The notes beneath the pieces are model-generated. The model was not told where the DNA came from. It was given only the letters and a program-made list of their open reading frames with translations, and searched no databases. A stretch of DNA of 64,000 bases from Legionella londiniensis. GTDB taxonomy: Bacteria; Pseudomonadota; Gammaproteobacteria; Legionellales; Legionellaceae. Numbering within the stretch: position 1 is the stretch's first letter; the number at the start of each line of letters is the position of its first letter. Made by a program: the position numbers and the translations under genes. Shown in pieces: positions 7,920 to 17,463 of this stretch. The DNA lies in NCBI RefSeq assembly GCF_001467825.1, contig NZ_LNYK01000001.1:105621-169620 (forward strand), read 5' to 3'.

Positions 7920-8674
7920 TGTGTGCGATTTGCGGCTGCAGTGACTCTTATAGCGCCTTACATCATGTTCATGAAGACGATGGGCATCATGATGCCCCGC
8001 TGAAACGGATCGCCATTGAAGAGGACTTACTGGCAGAAAATCAACAATTCGCATTGAAGAATCAAGCTTATTTCCAGAAAAACAATATCCTCGCTTTAAA
8101 TTTGATGTCGAGTCCCGGCTCTGGAAAAACGACCCTGATTGGCCAAACCGTGGCTGATTTAAAGGGTATGCGCGACATGGCGGTGCTGACAGGCGATCAG
8201 GAAACCGATTTTGATGCCTTGCAAATAGGCAGGGAAGGTATCGAAGTCCTGCAAATCAACACAGGCCGTGTCTGCCATCTCGATGCCCACATGGTGAGCC
8301 ATGGCCTTTTGAATTTAAAACCTAAAGAAAATAGCATCTTATTTATGGAAAATATTGGCAATCTCGTATGTCCGGCGCTCTTTAACCTTGGGGAGCAGCA
8401 CAGAGTGGTTGTCCTTTCAGTGACAGAGGGGGATAACAAGCCTTTGAAATATCCCGATATGTTTCGCAGGGCAGACTTAATGTTGATCACGAAAATGGAC
8501 TTGCTGCCCTATGTGGATTTTGATCTCAAAAAATGTCTGGAATATGCAAAAAGAATTAATCCTGACATGATGATTCTCAATTTATCCGCTAAAACCAAAG
8601 AAGGCCTTTCTGCCTGGTATGATTGGCTGGCAGAGAAATCGTCGCGCATGCAAAGGGCAGATTCATGGCGGTAG
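7919..8674 (+). CDS. hypB: Hydrogenase maturation GTPase HypB
   Basis: HypB is the SIMIBI-class GTPase that drives nickel transfer from HypA to the hydrogenase. The 252-residue product starts MCAICGC, a metal-binding N-terminus. It then has a modest His-rich patch (HHVHEDDGHHD, residues about 15-25), the P-loop SSPGSGKTTL, a switch region with TGDQETDFDA, and the ITKMDLLPY guanine-specificity motif. The His-rich patch is short compared with nickel-storing HypB proteins. The reading frame is open further upstream, but the CxxCGC-type start at 7919, overlapping the hypA stop by one base, is the natural one. Confidence 0.95.
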   Translation: MCAICGCSDSYSALHHVHEDDGHHDAPLKRIAIEEDLLAENQQFALKNQAYFQKNNILALNLMSSPGSGKTTLIGQTVADLKGMRDMAVLTGDQETDFDALQIGREGIEVLQINTGRVCHLDAHMVSHGLLNLKPKENSILFMENIGNLVCPALFNLGEQHRVVVLSVTEGDNKPLKYPDMFRRADLMLITKMDLLPYVDFDLKKCLEYAKRINPDMMILNLSAKTKEGLSAWYDWLAEKSSRMQRADSWR

Positions 8675-10911
8675 AAGCTTTACAAACAGGCGAACGCCTT
8701 CAGATTTTAATTACGGGTGTCGTTCAGGGAGTGGGGTTTCGCCCGCATGTATATCGTGTGGCTCAGGAATTGGGTTTAACCGGATGGGTAAGAAATAATC
8801 AAAAAGGTGTTTTAATAGAAATTCAGGGCGAAGCCCGCCATGAATTTGTCTTGCGGTTAAAAGATGCTTTGCCGCCGCTTGCAAGAATTCAGGATATCAA
8901 GGTTGGCGCCATTCCCTATATTCAGGATGAAAGCGGTTTTTCCATCCAGGAAAGCGTCGGTGGAAAGGCCAGTACCTTAATTTCACCTGATGCGGCTATT
9001 TGTAAAGCATGTCTTCAGGATCTCTTTACACCGCAGAGCCGTTATTATCTTTATCCATTTTTAAACTGCACGCAATGCGGCCCGCGCTATACTCTTGTGG
9101 AGAAACTTCCTTATGACAGAGCTCGCACTGCGATGGCTGAATTTCCCTTATGCGAAGGATGCCGCCATGATTATGGTGAGCCGTCCAACCGCCGTTATCA
9201 TGCCCAGCCTACCGCATGCCCTCACTGCGGACCTGAGCTTTCTCATTCAATTGCCGAGCTGGCGCAGGCTTTAAGCGCAGGAAAAATTCTTGCTGTTAAA
9301 GGAATCGGGGGATACCAGTTTATCGCCGATGCCAGAAATGAAGAAACAATACGGCGTTTGCGTACTCAAAAAATGCGATACCATAAGCCATTGGCTGTCA
9401 TGGTGTTGAACTTAAACAGTGCAAAAAAGCTTGTCAGGGTTGATGCCGAAGCCTCGGGGTTATTAAGCGCACGAGCCCGTCCTATCGTATTGCTGGATAA
9501 GCTTGCAGAATTATTGCCAGAAGAAATTGCGCCCAAATTGAATCAATATGGCGTGATGCTTCCTTCGACCCCTTTTCATTACCTTTTGTTTCACGCACTT
9601 TCAAGTTATCCAGAGGGCATTGCCTGGTTAGGCAAGTTCCACCCCTGGGTATTGGTAGTCAGCAGCGCCAATCAAGGCGGCGAACCTATCATAATAGACG
9701 AAGATAAAGCCAAGCTTGGGCTGGAGGGCGTTGCGGATATTATTGTCAGTTATAACCGCAGGATTATGACAAGAGCCGACGATTCTGTAGTACGCTTGAT
9801 AAATAACAAGCCTCGATTCATCCGCCGCGCCAGGGGATTTGTGCCTGAACCCATTCAATTGCCTGAAGTGATGCCGCCCACATTAGCGCTCGGGGGGCAT
9901 TTAAAAAACACATTCTGCCTCACCCGTGGCGATGAAGCTTTTGTTTCCCAGCACATAGGCAGTTTAAATAACAGAGAAAGCATTGCCTTCTTCCATGAGA
10001 CATTAAATCATTTGCAGAATTTGCTCTCTATCCGCATTGAACGGCTTGCCTGTGACCTGCATCCTGATTTTTATACAACGCATCTTGCGCGTGATTTTGA
10101 ACTTCCCTGCATACCGGTTCAACATCATCATGCGCATCTTGCAGCAGTCGCCGCAGAACATCATCTTTCAGGTCCGGCATTGGGGCTTGCACTCGATGGA
10201 TATGGCTATGGAACGGATGGCCATGCGTGGGGCGGAGAATTACTTCTGCTTGAGAACACTGAATTTAAGCGTTTGGCCAGTTTTTTTCCGCAGGCCCTGC
10301 CGGGCGGCGATATTGCCAGCCGCGAACCCTGGCGTATGGCAGCGGCTGTTTTGCATCAATTGGGGCGAAATGATGAAATCTCTACCCGTTTTGCTTCCAT
10401 GCCCCAAGCCGGACTTTTGGCTCATTGGCTGAAGCAGCATGCCAGAGGCAGCGGTTTTACCACAAGCTGCGGGCGCTTGTTTGACGCGGCAAGCGCTTTA
10501 TTAGGAGTAACTTTAGTATCAACCTACGAAGGGCAGGCGGCGATGGAACTTGAAAGCCTTGTACGTGAACTTGAAGTTTTAAAGGAAGGGTGGCAATTAC
10601 AGAATGATTGTTTCAATATGCTGCCTCTTTTCAATGATCTTTTAAAGCTTGATGCAGTACAAGGCGCCAATCTTTTTCACGGTACTTTAATTGCGGGGCT
10701 TCAGGAATGGGTTTTATACTGGGCTTTGAAAATTAAAGTGAATACAATTTTGTTAAGCGGCGGTTGTTTTTTAAACCGCATTTTGGCTGAAGGGCTGAGT
10801 CAGGGATTAAGAACTGAAGGTCTGGAGGTTTTTCTGCCGCAAAAAGTGCCGGCCAATGATGGCGGTCTATCATTGGGCCAGGCATGGATTGCCGGCCGAA
10901 AAACCGATTAA
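8665..10911 (+). CDS. hypF: Carbamoyltransferase HypF
   Basis: HypF uses carbamoyl phosphate and ATP to load the HypE C-terminal cysteine, the first step in making the cyanide ligands of the Fe centre. The 748-residue protein shows the full domain order. The N-terminal acylphosphatase domain has VQGVGFRPHVYR near residue 20. Two zinc fingers follow (C113xxC116, C135xxC138, C163xxC166, C185xxC188), then a YrdC/Sua5-like domain with KGIGGYQFIADA, and finally a Kae1-like domain with HHHAHLAAV and LALDGYGYGTDG. Start choice: ATG 8665 overlaps the end of hypB by 10 bases, and the earlier in-frame start at 8623 would lengthen the protein before the acylphosphatase fold without known need. Confidence 0.95.
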   Translation: MAVEALQTGERLQILITGVVQGVGFRPHVYRVAQELGLTGWVRNNQKGVLIEIQGEARHEFVLRLKDALPPLARIQDIKVGAIPYIQDESGFSIQESVGGKASTLISPDAAICKACLQDLFTPQSRYYLYPFLNCTQCGPRYTLVEKLPYDRARTAMAEFPLCEGCRHDYGEPSNRRYHAQPTACPHCGPELSHSIAELAQALSAGKILAVKGIGGYQFIADARNEETIRRLRTQKMRYHKPLAVMVLNLNSAKKLVRVDAEASGLLSARARPIVLLDKLAELLPEEIAPKLNQYGVMLPSTPFHYLLFHALSSYPEGIAWLGKFHPWVLVVSSANQGGEPIIIDEDKAKLGLEGVADIIVSYNRRIMTRADDSVVRLINNKPRFIRRARGFVPEPIQLPEVMPPTLALGGHLKNTFCLTRGDEAFVSQHIGSLNNRESIAFFHETLNHLQNLLSIRIERLACDLHPDFYTTHLARDFELPCIPVQHHHAHLAAVAAEHHLSGPALGLALDGYGYGTDGHAWGGELLLLENTEFKRLASFFPQALPGGDIASREPWRMAAAVLHQLGRNDEISTRFASMPQAGLLAHWLKQHARGSGFTTSCGRLFDAASALLGVTLVSTYEGQAAMELESLVRELEVLKEGWQLQNDCFNMLPLFNDLLKLDAVQGANLFHGTLIAGLQEWVLYWALKIKVNTILLSGGCFLNRILAEGLSQGLRTEGLEVFLPQKVPANDGGLSLGQAWIAGRKTD

Positions 10912-10955
10912 CCCTGATGATGAAAGATGAATAAGAAAATAAGGAAAGATTGACC

Positions 10956-11186
10956 ATGTGTCTTGCTATCCCGGTGCAGGTCACCCGGATCCTAAGCCCA
11001 TCAAGGGCTCTTGCCAATATAGGCGGTATTGAAAAAGAAATCTCTTTGGCCTTGATTGATGAGGTTCATGTTGGCGATTATGTCATTCTTCATGTCGGCT
11101 ATGCATTGACGAGGCTTAATGAAGCGGAAGCAAAAAAAACGCTTGCTTTGTTTAACGAATTGGCCGAGGGAGGGGAAAATCAATGA
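10956..11186 (+). CDS. hypC: Hydrogenase assembly chaperone HypC
   Basis: HypC carries the Fe(CN)2CO unit with HypD and escorts the large-subunit precursor. The 76-residue product begins MCLAIP, with the essential Cys2 exposed after Met removal, and contains the GDYVILHVGYALTRL core of the family. AAGGAAAG lies 7 bases before this ATG, so the longer reading that starts with an upstream TTG is rejected. It overlaps hypD by four bases (ATGA). Confidence 0.95.
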   Translation: MCLAIPVQVTRILSPSRALANIGGIEKEISLALIDEVHVGDYVILHVGYALTRLNEAEAKKTLALFNELAEGGENQ

Positions 11187-12298
11187 AATATATTGCTGAA
11201 TTTCGCGAGCCTCATGCTGCAAAAGCCTTGTCAGAAGCTATTAAGCAGAAAGCTTCCCCCTCCCGTTATTATCGCCTGATGGAGTTTTGCGGCGGCCATA
11301 CCCATACCATACACCGCTATGGCCTGCCGGATTTATTGCCTGAAAATATAGAAATGATCCACGGCCCGGGATGTCCAGTTTGTGTTCTGCCCATTGGCCG
11401 CGTTGATGAAGCGATAGCGCTTTCTTCCTTGCCAGATGTTATTTTTTGCAGCTACGGCGATATGTTGCGGGTTCCAGGCACAAACCAGCAAAATTTGATG
11501 CGTGCCAAGGCACGCGGGGCTGATGTACGTATGGTCTATGCTGTGGATGATGCCTTGGATATTGCAAGAAAAAACCCTCAAAAAGAAGTGATTTTTTTTG
11601 CAATCGGCTTTGAAACCACGACTCCGCCCACAGCCTGTGCCATACAAAGCGCTTATGCGGAACACTTAACCAATTTCAGCGTTTTTTGTAACCACGTGTT
11701 GACGCCGGTAGCCATGAACAGCCTCTTGCAAGGAAAGATGCATGAAGCGTCAGCGGTCAATCTTGACGGATTTGTGGGGCCTGCCCATGTCAGCATTTTA
11801 ATTGGCAGCAACGCTTATCAGGCTGTTGCCAATCAATATCAAAAACCCATTGTGATAGCAGGTTTTGAACCTTTAGATGTCTTGCACGCCATATTGATGC
11901 TGGTCGAACAGATCAACCAAGGGCGCCATGAAGTTGAGATTCAATATACACGTGCCGTAACCGCTGCGGGCAATCTTTATGCCCAGCAACTGGTGGACAA
12001 AATTTTTGAGCCCAGGGAAAGTTTTGCATGGCGCGGGTTGGGAGACATTCCTTTCAGCGCCTTAAAAATCAGGCCGGAATATCAGCTCTATGATGCAGAA
12101 AAAAAATTTTCTATTGATAAAAAAGAAGGGACGGAACATAAACAATGTGATTGCGGCGCTATTTTACGAGGAATAAAAAAACCAACGGATTGCAAATTGT
12201 TTGCCAAGGCCTGTACGCCTGAAAATCCCCTTGGTGCGTGTATGGTTTCTTCTGAAGGCGCATGCGCTGCGATGTATGCTTATGCAAGGAGAGCGTGA
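11183..12298 (+). CDS. hypD: Fe-S hydrogenase assembly protein HypD
   Basis: HypD is the [4Fe-4S] scaffold on which CN and CO are attached to iron, working with HypC and HypE. The 371-residue product contains the three family motifs: MEFCGGHTHTIHRYG, GPGCPVCVLP and GFETTTPPTA. The later cysteine set (CDCGAILRG, CKLFAKACTPENPLGACMVSSEG) binds the cluster. It is coupled to hypC by an ATGA overlap, and its stop codon directly abuts hypE. Confidence 0.95.
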   Translation: MKYIAEFREPHAAKALSEAIKQKASPSRYYRLMEFCGGHTHTIHRYGLPDLLPENIEMIHGPGCPVCVLPIGRVDEAIALSSLPDVIFCSYGDMLRVPGTNQQNLMRAKARGADVRMVYAVDDALDIARKNPQKEVIFFAIGFETTTPPTACAIQSAYAEHLTNFSVFCNHVLTPVAMNSLLQGKMHEASAVNLDGFVGPAHVSILIGSNAYQAVANQYQKPIVIAGFEPLDVLHAILMLVEQINQGRHEVEIQYTRAVTAAGNLYAQQLVDKIFEPRESFAWRGLGDIPFSALKIRPEYQLYDAEKKFSIDKKEGTEHKQCDCGAILRGIKKPTDCKLFAKACTPENPLGACMVSSEGACAAMYAYARRA

Positions 12299-13366
12299 AT
12301 GGCGATTGTGGCTGTAAATCCAATTTCCGGGAAAAAGACAGGAGCCAAGCTTAACTTTAAACAAGGTTTTGTGGAATTAAGCCATGGCAGCGGCGGGCGC
12401 GCTACAGCTCAGCTAATCGAGCAGCTCTTTCATCGGGAGTTTGAAAACGAATGGCTGCTTGCCGGTAATGATCAGGCAGTTTTTGCTTCATCATTAGGGC
12501 AAATGGTCATGACGACTGATTCTTATGTGATTTCTCCTTTATTTTTTCCAGGGGGCAACATTGGTTCCCTGGCAGTAAATGGAACCATTAATGACATTGC
12601 CATGGCAGGCGCCAAGCCTTTGTATCTTTCGGCAAGTTTTATCCTCGAAGAAGGTCTTCCTCTTGCTGATTTGCAAAAGATTGTGGTCTCAATGGCAGAG
12701 GCAGCAAGAGAGGCAAATGTGCCTATCATCACGGGCGACACAAAAGTAGTGGAGCGAGGAAAGGGAGACGGCGTATTCATCACCACAACGGGTGTTGGAG
12801 TTCTTCCCCCTGGCATAAGGTTTTCAGGCAATCAGGCCCGCCCGGGTGATAAAGTCATCGTCAGTGGCTTTATTGGCGATCATGGCGTCGCCATTATGTC
12901 TTTACGCAACCATCTGCATTTTACGACAGCCGTTAAGTCTGACAGTGCGCCAATGCATGGTTTGGTGGGCATGATGATTGAAAGCGGGGCTGCCATCCGC
13001 GCGCTTCGTGATCCCACCCGCGGCGGGGTTGCAACGACTTTGAACGAATGGGCAAAACAGTCTAAAGTAGGATTTATAATAGATGAAACCAAATTGCCAA
13101 TCCGGACTGAAGTTGCGAGTGCCTGTGAATTGCTTGGCCTTGATCCATGGTATGTTGCCAATGAAGGAAAATTGCTGGCACTCTGTGCGCCTGAAGATGC
13201 AGAAAAACTTTTGGCCTGCATGCATCGGCATCCGCTGGGGCAGCATGCGGCTGTGATTGGCGAAGTGGTGGATGATAGCCACCAGTTTGTCCAACTTAAA
13301 ACCAAACTCGGCGGCATGCGGATTATGGACTGGTTGATGGGAGAGCAGTTGCCCCGTATCTGCTAG
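12299..13366 (+). CDS. hypE: Hydrogenase maturation protein HypE
   Basis: HypE dehydrates the thiocarboxamide on its C-terminal cysteine to thiocyanate, the cyanide donor for the active-site iron. The 355-residue PurM-like ATPase shows ELSHGSGGRAT near the start, GNDQAVF, the TTDSYVISPLFFPGGNIG motif and TGDTKVVERGKGDG. It ends in the diagnostic PRIC tetrapeptide with the reactive Cys at the very end. It starts immediately after the hypD stop codon with no intergenic base. The order hypABFCDE without regulators or uptake-type hup genes suits a group 3 enzyme. Confidence 0.95.
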   Translation: MAIVAVNPISGKKTGAKLNFKQGFVELSHGSGGRATAQLIEQLFHREFENEWLLAGNDQAVFASSLGQMVMTTDSYVISPLFFPGGNIGSLAVNGTINDIAMAGAKPLYLSASFILEEGLPLADLQKIVVSMAEAAREANVPIITGDTKVVERGKGDGVFITTTGVGVLPPGIRFSGNQARPGDKVIVSGFIGDHGVAIMSLRNHLHFTTAVKSDSAPMHGLVGMMIESGAAIRALRDPTRGGVATTLNEWAKQSKVGFIIDETKLPIRTEVASACELLGLDPWYVANEGKLLALCAPEDAEKLLACMHRHPLGQHAAVIGEVVDDSHQFVQLKTKLGGMRIMDWLMGEQLPRIC

Positions 13367-13405
13367 GTGCGCGCCCAAAATCTGTCATTCACCTGGAAAC
13401 TCAAG

Positions 13406-14533
13406 ATGAAAACGGAAGGATTTTTACCAGAGGACAACCTGCAGAAATTATTTGATGCCTTGAACAGCGCAGGTTACCGCGTGATTGGCCCAAAAGTGCG
13501 GGATGGATCGATTGTCTATGAAGAGATAGGCGATCTATCGGAACTTCCCTGGGGGATAAGAGATCGGCAGAATCCCGGAGAATACACCCTCCGGCAAACG
13601 GCAGACAAGAAAGCGTTTGCCTTTGCCAATGGCGCAGAAGCCATAAAACCGCTCTTATTTAAACCTCGGGAGACGGTCTGGCGAGTCGCGCGCGATGAGG
13701 GAGGCAAATTAACATTCCAACCAGCGAATGCGCATGAGCCTCCTGTGGCAATAATCGGAGCGCGTGCCTGTGATTTGGCGGCAATGAAAATACAGGATAA
13801 AGTGTTTTTATCCGGAAAAAATGTAGATATGCTCTATCGCACGCGGCGGGAACAATTATTCATCGTTGCGGTCAATTGTGCCTACTCATCCAGTAACTGT
13901 TTTTGTGTTTCAGCGGGCACCGGGCCTGAAGTTCAGGATAGCTATGATATTTTAATGTCTGAAATTGGAGGTGGTTTTTTACTCAGATCAGGCAGCAGCC
14001 GCGGACAGGATATTCTTGTTGGCTTGCCTTTAAAAAAACCAGAATCTCATCATTTTTCAGCGGCAAAAGAGCAAGTTGAACAGGCAAAATCCATGCAAAC
14101 CAAGCGGATTCCTCTCGATAATCAGCGTGGGTTGCGCGATCTCCTTTTTGCCAATTTAAATCATTCCCGTTGGGATGATGTTGCCGAACGATGTCTTTCT
14201 TGCGGCAATTGCACTTTGGTTTGCCCTACTTGTTTTTGCCACAGCGAATCAGATAAACCGGCGCTGGATGGGAAAAGCAGCGAGCATCAGCGCGAATGGG
14301 ATTCCTGCTTTACTGCGGGGCACAGCTATCTTGGCGGCAAGCCCATAAGAGAGGATACGAAAAAGCGTTACCGCCAATGGCTGACCCATAAGGTAGGCAG
14401 CTGGTTTGATCAGTTCGACACCAGCGGCTGCGTGGGTTGCGGGCGTTGCGTGACCTGGTGCCCCGTAGGGATTGATTTGACTGAAGAGCTGGCGGCTATC
14501 TCCGGGGAGTCCAATATCAAGGAAGAAGGATAA
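13406..14533 (+). CDS. hydB: Group 3b hydrogenase beta (Fe-S) subunit
   Basis: This 375-residue electron-transfer subunit resembles the beta subunit of NADP-linked (sulf)hydrogenases and the A subunit of anaerobic sulfite reductase. The N-terminal domain has the [17 protein letters not shown] motif. The C-terminal part binds two [4Fe-4S] clusters through [16 protein letters not shown] and [14 protein letters not shown]. The frame is open back to a GTG at 13367, but I prefer the ATG at 13406, since the first 13 codons have no homologous look. It is followed 5 bases later by the gamma subunit. Gene order beta-gamma-delta-alpha is identical to that described for Pyrococcus sulfhydrogenase I. Confidence 0.88.
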   Translation: MKTEGFLPEDNLQKLFDALNSAGYRVIGPKVRDGSIVYEEIGDLSELPWGIRDRQNPGEYTLRQTADKKAFAFANGAEAIKPLLFKPRETVWRVARDEGGKLTFQPANAHEPPVAIIGARACDLAAMKIQDKVFLSGKNVDMLYRTRREQLFIVAVNCAYSSSNCFCVSAGTGPEVQDSYDILMSEIGGGFLLRSGSSRGQDILVGLPLKKPESHHFSAAKEQVEQAKSMQTKRIPLDNQRGLRDLLFANLNHSRWDDVAERCLSCGNCTLVCPTCFCHSESDKPALDGKSSEHQREWDSCFTAGHSYLGGKPIREDTKKRYRQWLTHKVGSWFDQFDTSGCVGCGRCVTWCPVGIDLTEELAAISGESNIKEEG

Positions 14534-14538
14534 ATGCC

Positions 14539-15369
14539 ATGGAGCCAAATCCCTGTTTACCTGTTGCTGCAGAAATTATTGAACGCATCCAGGAGTCTCC
14601 TGCCATTTTCACTCTAAAAGCCCGCCTTATAGGGCCGGATTCCTGTTTTTCATTTAAGCCCGGGCAATTTAACATGCTATATCATTTCGGTGTTGGCGAA
14701 GTACCAATCTCTATTGCATCCGATCCGGCTGAAAAAAAATTCATCAGCCATACGATTCGTGCTGTAGGACGGGTAACCAGGGCCATGCAGAATCTTAAGG
14801 CAGGTGATTATATTGCCTTGCGGGGGCCATTTGGTTCTGGCTGGCCGCTTGAAAAAGCGCGGCAGAAGGATGTGGTCATCATCAGCGGTGGGCTTGGATG
14901 TGCGCCTACTGTGTCAGTCATCAAGTATATTATGGCAAGGCGTAATCAATATGGAAAAGTATTTATAATCCAGGGCGTCAAGCACAGCGATGATTTGATT
15001 TACCGCAGGCAATATGAATCATGGCAAAAAATGCCTGACGTCACAGTCAGGATTGCCGCCGACGTTGCGGGCCCGAAATGGCCATGGCGAGCGGGATTGG
15101 CGACGGATTTATTGCATCCTTTGCCTTTATCGCCAGAAAAAACCATCATTATGATGTGCGGACCGGAAATGATGATGAAAGCAGCTGTCAAAATTCTTGG
15201 GGAAAAAAATATACCGGAAAGCGCGATTTATCTCAGCATGGAGCGCAACATGGAATGCGGTATTGGCCATTGCGGGCATTGCCAGTATGGGGGATTATTT
15301 ATCTGCAAGGATGGTCCGGTTTTTGCCTATCCAAAAGTGAAATCCCTATTTTCTGAGCCGGGGTTTTAG
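14539..15369 (+). CDS. hydG: Group 3b hydrogenase gamma (FAD/NAD(P)) subunit
   Basis: The 276-residue flavoprotein is of the ferredoxin-NADP reductase type and passes electrons between the Fe-S subunits and NAD(P). Seen directly are the FAD-binding stretch [20 protein letters not shown], the nucleotide-binding [15 protein letters not shown] segment, [13 protein letters not shown] and a C-terminal [2Fe-2S] cysteine set [11 protein letters not shown] plus a later Cys (FICKDGP). It resembles dihydroorotate dehydrogenase electron-transfer subunits, but the neighbours make hydrogenase assignment secure. NAD versus NADP preference cannot be read from the sequence. Confidence 0.88.
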   Translation: MEPNPCLPVAAEIIERIQESPAIFTLKARLIGPDSCFSFKPGQFNMLYHFGVGEVPISIASDPAEKKFISHTIRAVGRVTRAMQNLKAGDYIALRGPFGSGWPLEKARQKDVVIISGGLGCAPTVSVIKYIMARRNQYGKVFIIQGVKHSDDLIYRRQYESWQKMPDVTVRIAADVAGPKWPWRAGLATDLLHPLPLSPEKTIIMMCGPEMMMKAAVKILGEKNIPESAIYLSMERNMECGIGHCGHCQYGGLFICKDGPVFAYPKVKSLFSEPGF

Positions 15370-15389
15370 AATCTTTGCTGGAGGATGTG

Positions 15390-16178
15390 ATGAGAAAGCC
15401 GCGTCTTGCCGTTTATAAATTTACTTCCTGCGATGGTTGCCAGTTAGCCTTTTTAAATTCCGGCGAGATGCTTTTGACATTGGCAGAATTGGTAGACATC
15501 ACCCATTTTGCCGAGGCGGGGTATATTGATACGGAATCCCAGGTTGATATCACTTTTGTCGAAGGAAGTGTTTCAACCCCTGATGAAATAAAACGGATAA
15601 ACCATATCCGCGCCAGAACAAGATATCTCCTGACTATAGGCGCTTGCGCTACGGCAGGCGGTATACAGGCTTTACGCAATGCCGCCCAATATGATGACTG
15701 GATGGCCAGCGTTTATGCGAGTCCCGAGATGATACAATCCCTGGATACTTCAACCGCTATTGGCAACCATGTAAAAGTAGACTGGGAGCTTTGGGGCTGC
15801 CCTGTGAATACCGAGCAGGTCATGAGCGCCATACGCTCATTGTTGTTTGATGCAAAGCCCAACATTAAACGCGATGCAGTGTGTATGGAATGTAAGCGGT
15901 TGGGTTATGTTTGCGTGCTGGTTACAAAAAAAGAGCCCTGCATGGGGCCTGTCACCCAAACTGGATGCGGGGCATTATGCCCTGGGGTGCTGCGCGCCTG
16001 TTATGCCTGTTATGGGCCTTCTGAAAACCCTAACGCGCGATCGCTTGGAGGATCGTTTCAACGGGCTGGCTTGAGTAAAACTGACGTTGCCAGGCGTTTT
16101 ATGCATATTAATAATCAGGCGCCGGCTTTTCAGCAGGCGGCAGGCTATTTTAAAGGAATTAAAATTGTCAAAAAATGA
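15390..16178 (+). CDS. hydD: Group 3b hydrogenase delta (small) subunit
   Basis: The 262-residue small subunit carries the Fe-S clusters that wire the NiFe site to the beta/gamma subunits. The N-terminal KFTSCDGCQLAFLN supplies the first two proximal-cluster cysteines. LTIGACATAGGIQ and WGCPVNTEQV give the other two, and CMECKR with a later CMGPVTQTGCGALC set fits the distal clusters. There is no Tat signal peptide, so the enzyme is cytoplasmic, as expected for group 3. GGAGG lies 5 bases before ATG 15390. The end of the gene overlaps the start of the large subunit by 14 bases. Confidence 0.9.
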   Translation: MRKPRLAVYKFTSCDGCQLAFLNSGEMLLTLAELVDITHFAEAGYIDTESQVDITFVEGSVSTPDEIKRINHIRARTRYLLTIGACATAGGIQALRNAAQYDDWMASVYASPEMIQSLDTSTAIGNHVKVDWELWGCPVNTEQVMSAIRSLLFDAKPNIKRDAVCMECKRLGYVCVLVTKKEPCMGPVTQTGCGALCPGVLRACYACYGPSENPNARSLGGSFQRAGLSKTDVARRFMHINNQAPAFQQAAGYFKGIKIVKK

Positions 16179-17463
16179 AACCAAACTGATTCAGGTACCT
16201 ATTCTTGCCCGGGTTGAAGGTGAGGGCGCGCTGAAAATTCACATTAAAGGCGAGCATATTCAAACTTTGCAGTTGAAAATATATGAGCCGCCGAGATTAT
16301 TTGAAAAATTTTTGGAAGGCAGAAGGTATGATGAGGTCTTGGATATTGTCGCAAGAATTTGCGGCATCTGTCCTGTTGCCTATCAAATGAGCGCGGCTCA
16401 TGCCATTGAGCAGTGTTTTTCTTTAACGCCCAATCATTGGGTTTCCGAAATGCGCCGCTTGTTTTATTGCGGGGAATGGATTGAAAGCCATAGCCTGCAT
16501 ATTCATTTTTTAGCGGCTCCCGATTTTTTGGGTTTTCCTTCAGCGCCAGAGATGGCAAAAAAATTTCCTGAAGAAGTGCGCCGCGGATTGCGTCTGCAGG
16601 CTTTAGGCAATGAGTTGATTCGTTTTCTTGGCGGGCGTTCGGTTCATCCGGTCGGCGCCGCAATTGGCGGATTTTATAAAGCCCCCAGTCAAAGTGAAGC
16701 TAAAAGAATGCTTGAAAAAATTCAGGCAGCCATAACCGACTGTGAAGCTTTGCTAGCCTGGGTTTTACTGCTTCCATTGCCGGATAATACCCAGAAATTT
16801 ACCTGTGTTTCCCTAAGGAATGCAAAAGAGTATCCGATGAATGAAGGGCATATTGTTTCTGATGGCGGGCTTAATATTCTGCCCTCAGAGTTTGAAAATT
16901 ATTTCAAGGAATTTCAGGTGCCTTATTCCACGGCGCTGCATTGCCTTTTGCAGGGGAAGCCTTATCTCGTAGGTCCTCTGGCGAGAGTGAACTTGAATTT
17001 TGACTGCCTGCCGGAATCCATTCAGGGGGCGGTTAAGAAAACAGGATTTCAATTTCCAAGCTACAATATGCACCACAGCATTGCCGCTCGTGCCATTGAA
17101 ATATTCTACGGCGTTTTAGAGGCGGAGCGGATTTTAAAAAATTATGTTTATCCAGAGTCATCTCGCTGCGCCTATACGGTAAAGCCTGGAACCGGATACG
17201 GCGCCACCGAGGCGCCTCGCGGATTACTTTGGCATAAATATATGCTGGATGAAAATGGTTTTGTCCAATCTTCCCGTATCGTGCCGCCGACGAGCCAGAA
17301 CCAGGCGCGCATGGAGTGCGATTTGCGCCAATCGTTGTATCAGTTTGGTTTAAAACATACTGAGGAACAATTGCGTGCTTACAGCGAAATGGTCATTAGA
17401 AATTATGACCCTTGTATTTCCTGCTCGACACATTTCTTAAAACTGCACCTCAGAAGAACATGA
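16165..17463 (+). CDS. hydA: Group 3b hydrogenase alpha (large, NiFe) subunit
   Basis: This 432-residue catalytic subunit holds the NiFe centre. The N-terminal ligand motif is ARICGICPVAYQ, and the C-terminal one is DPCISCSTH. The nine residues after that histidine, FLKLHLRRT, form the extension removed by the maturation protease encoded next. RVEGEGAL near the N-terminus matches the family's L0 region. The best start is a TTG at 16165, preceded by AAAGGA at a spacing of 7-8 bases and giving MSKNETK. The frame is open upstream, but that part lies within the small-subunit gene. With the 3b-type partners this is a bidirectional, NAD(P)-linked hydrogenase that may also reduce polysulfide. Confidence 0.92.
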   Translation: MSKNETKLIQVPILARVEGEGALKIHIKGEHIQTLQLKIYEPPRLFEKFLEGRRYDEVLDIVARICGICPVAYQMSAAHAIEQCFSLTPNHWVSEMRRLFYCGEWIESHSLHIHFLAAPDFLGFPSAPEMAKKFPEEVRRGLRLQALGNELIRFLGGRSVHPVGAAIGGFYKAPSQSEAKRMLEKIQAAITDCEALLAWVLLLPLPDNTQKFTCVSLRNAKEYPMNEGHIVSDGGLNILPSEFENYFKEFQVPYSTALHCLLQGKPYLVGPLARVNLNFDCLPESIQGAVKKTGFQFPSYNMHHSIAARAIEIFYGVLEAERILKNYVYPESSRCAYTVKPGTGYGATEAPRGLLWHKYMLDENGFVQSSRIVPPTSQNQARMECDLRQSLYQFGLKHTEEQLRAYSEMVIRNYDPCISCSTHFLKLHLRRT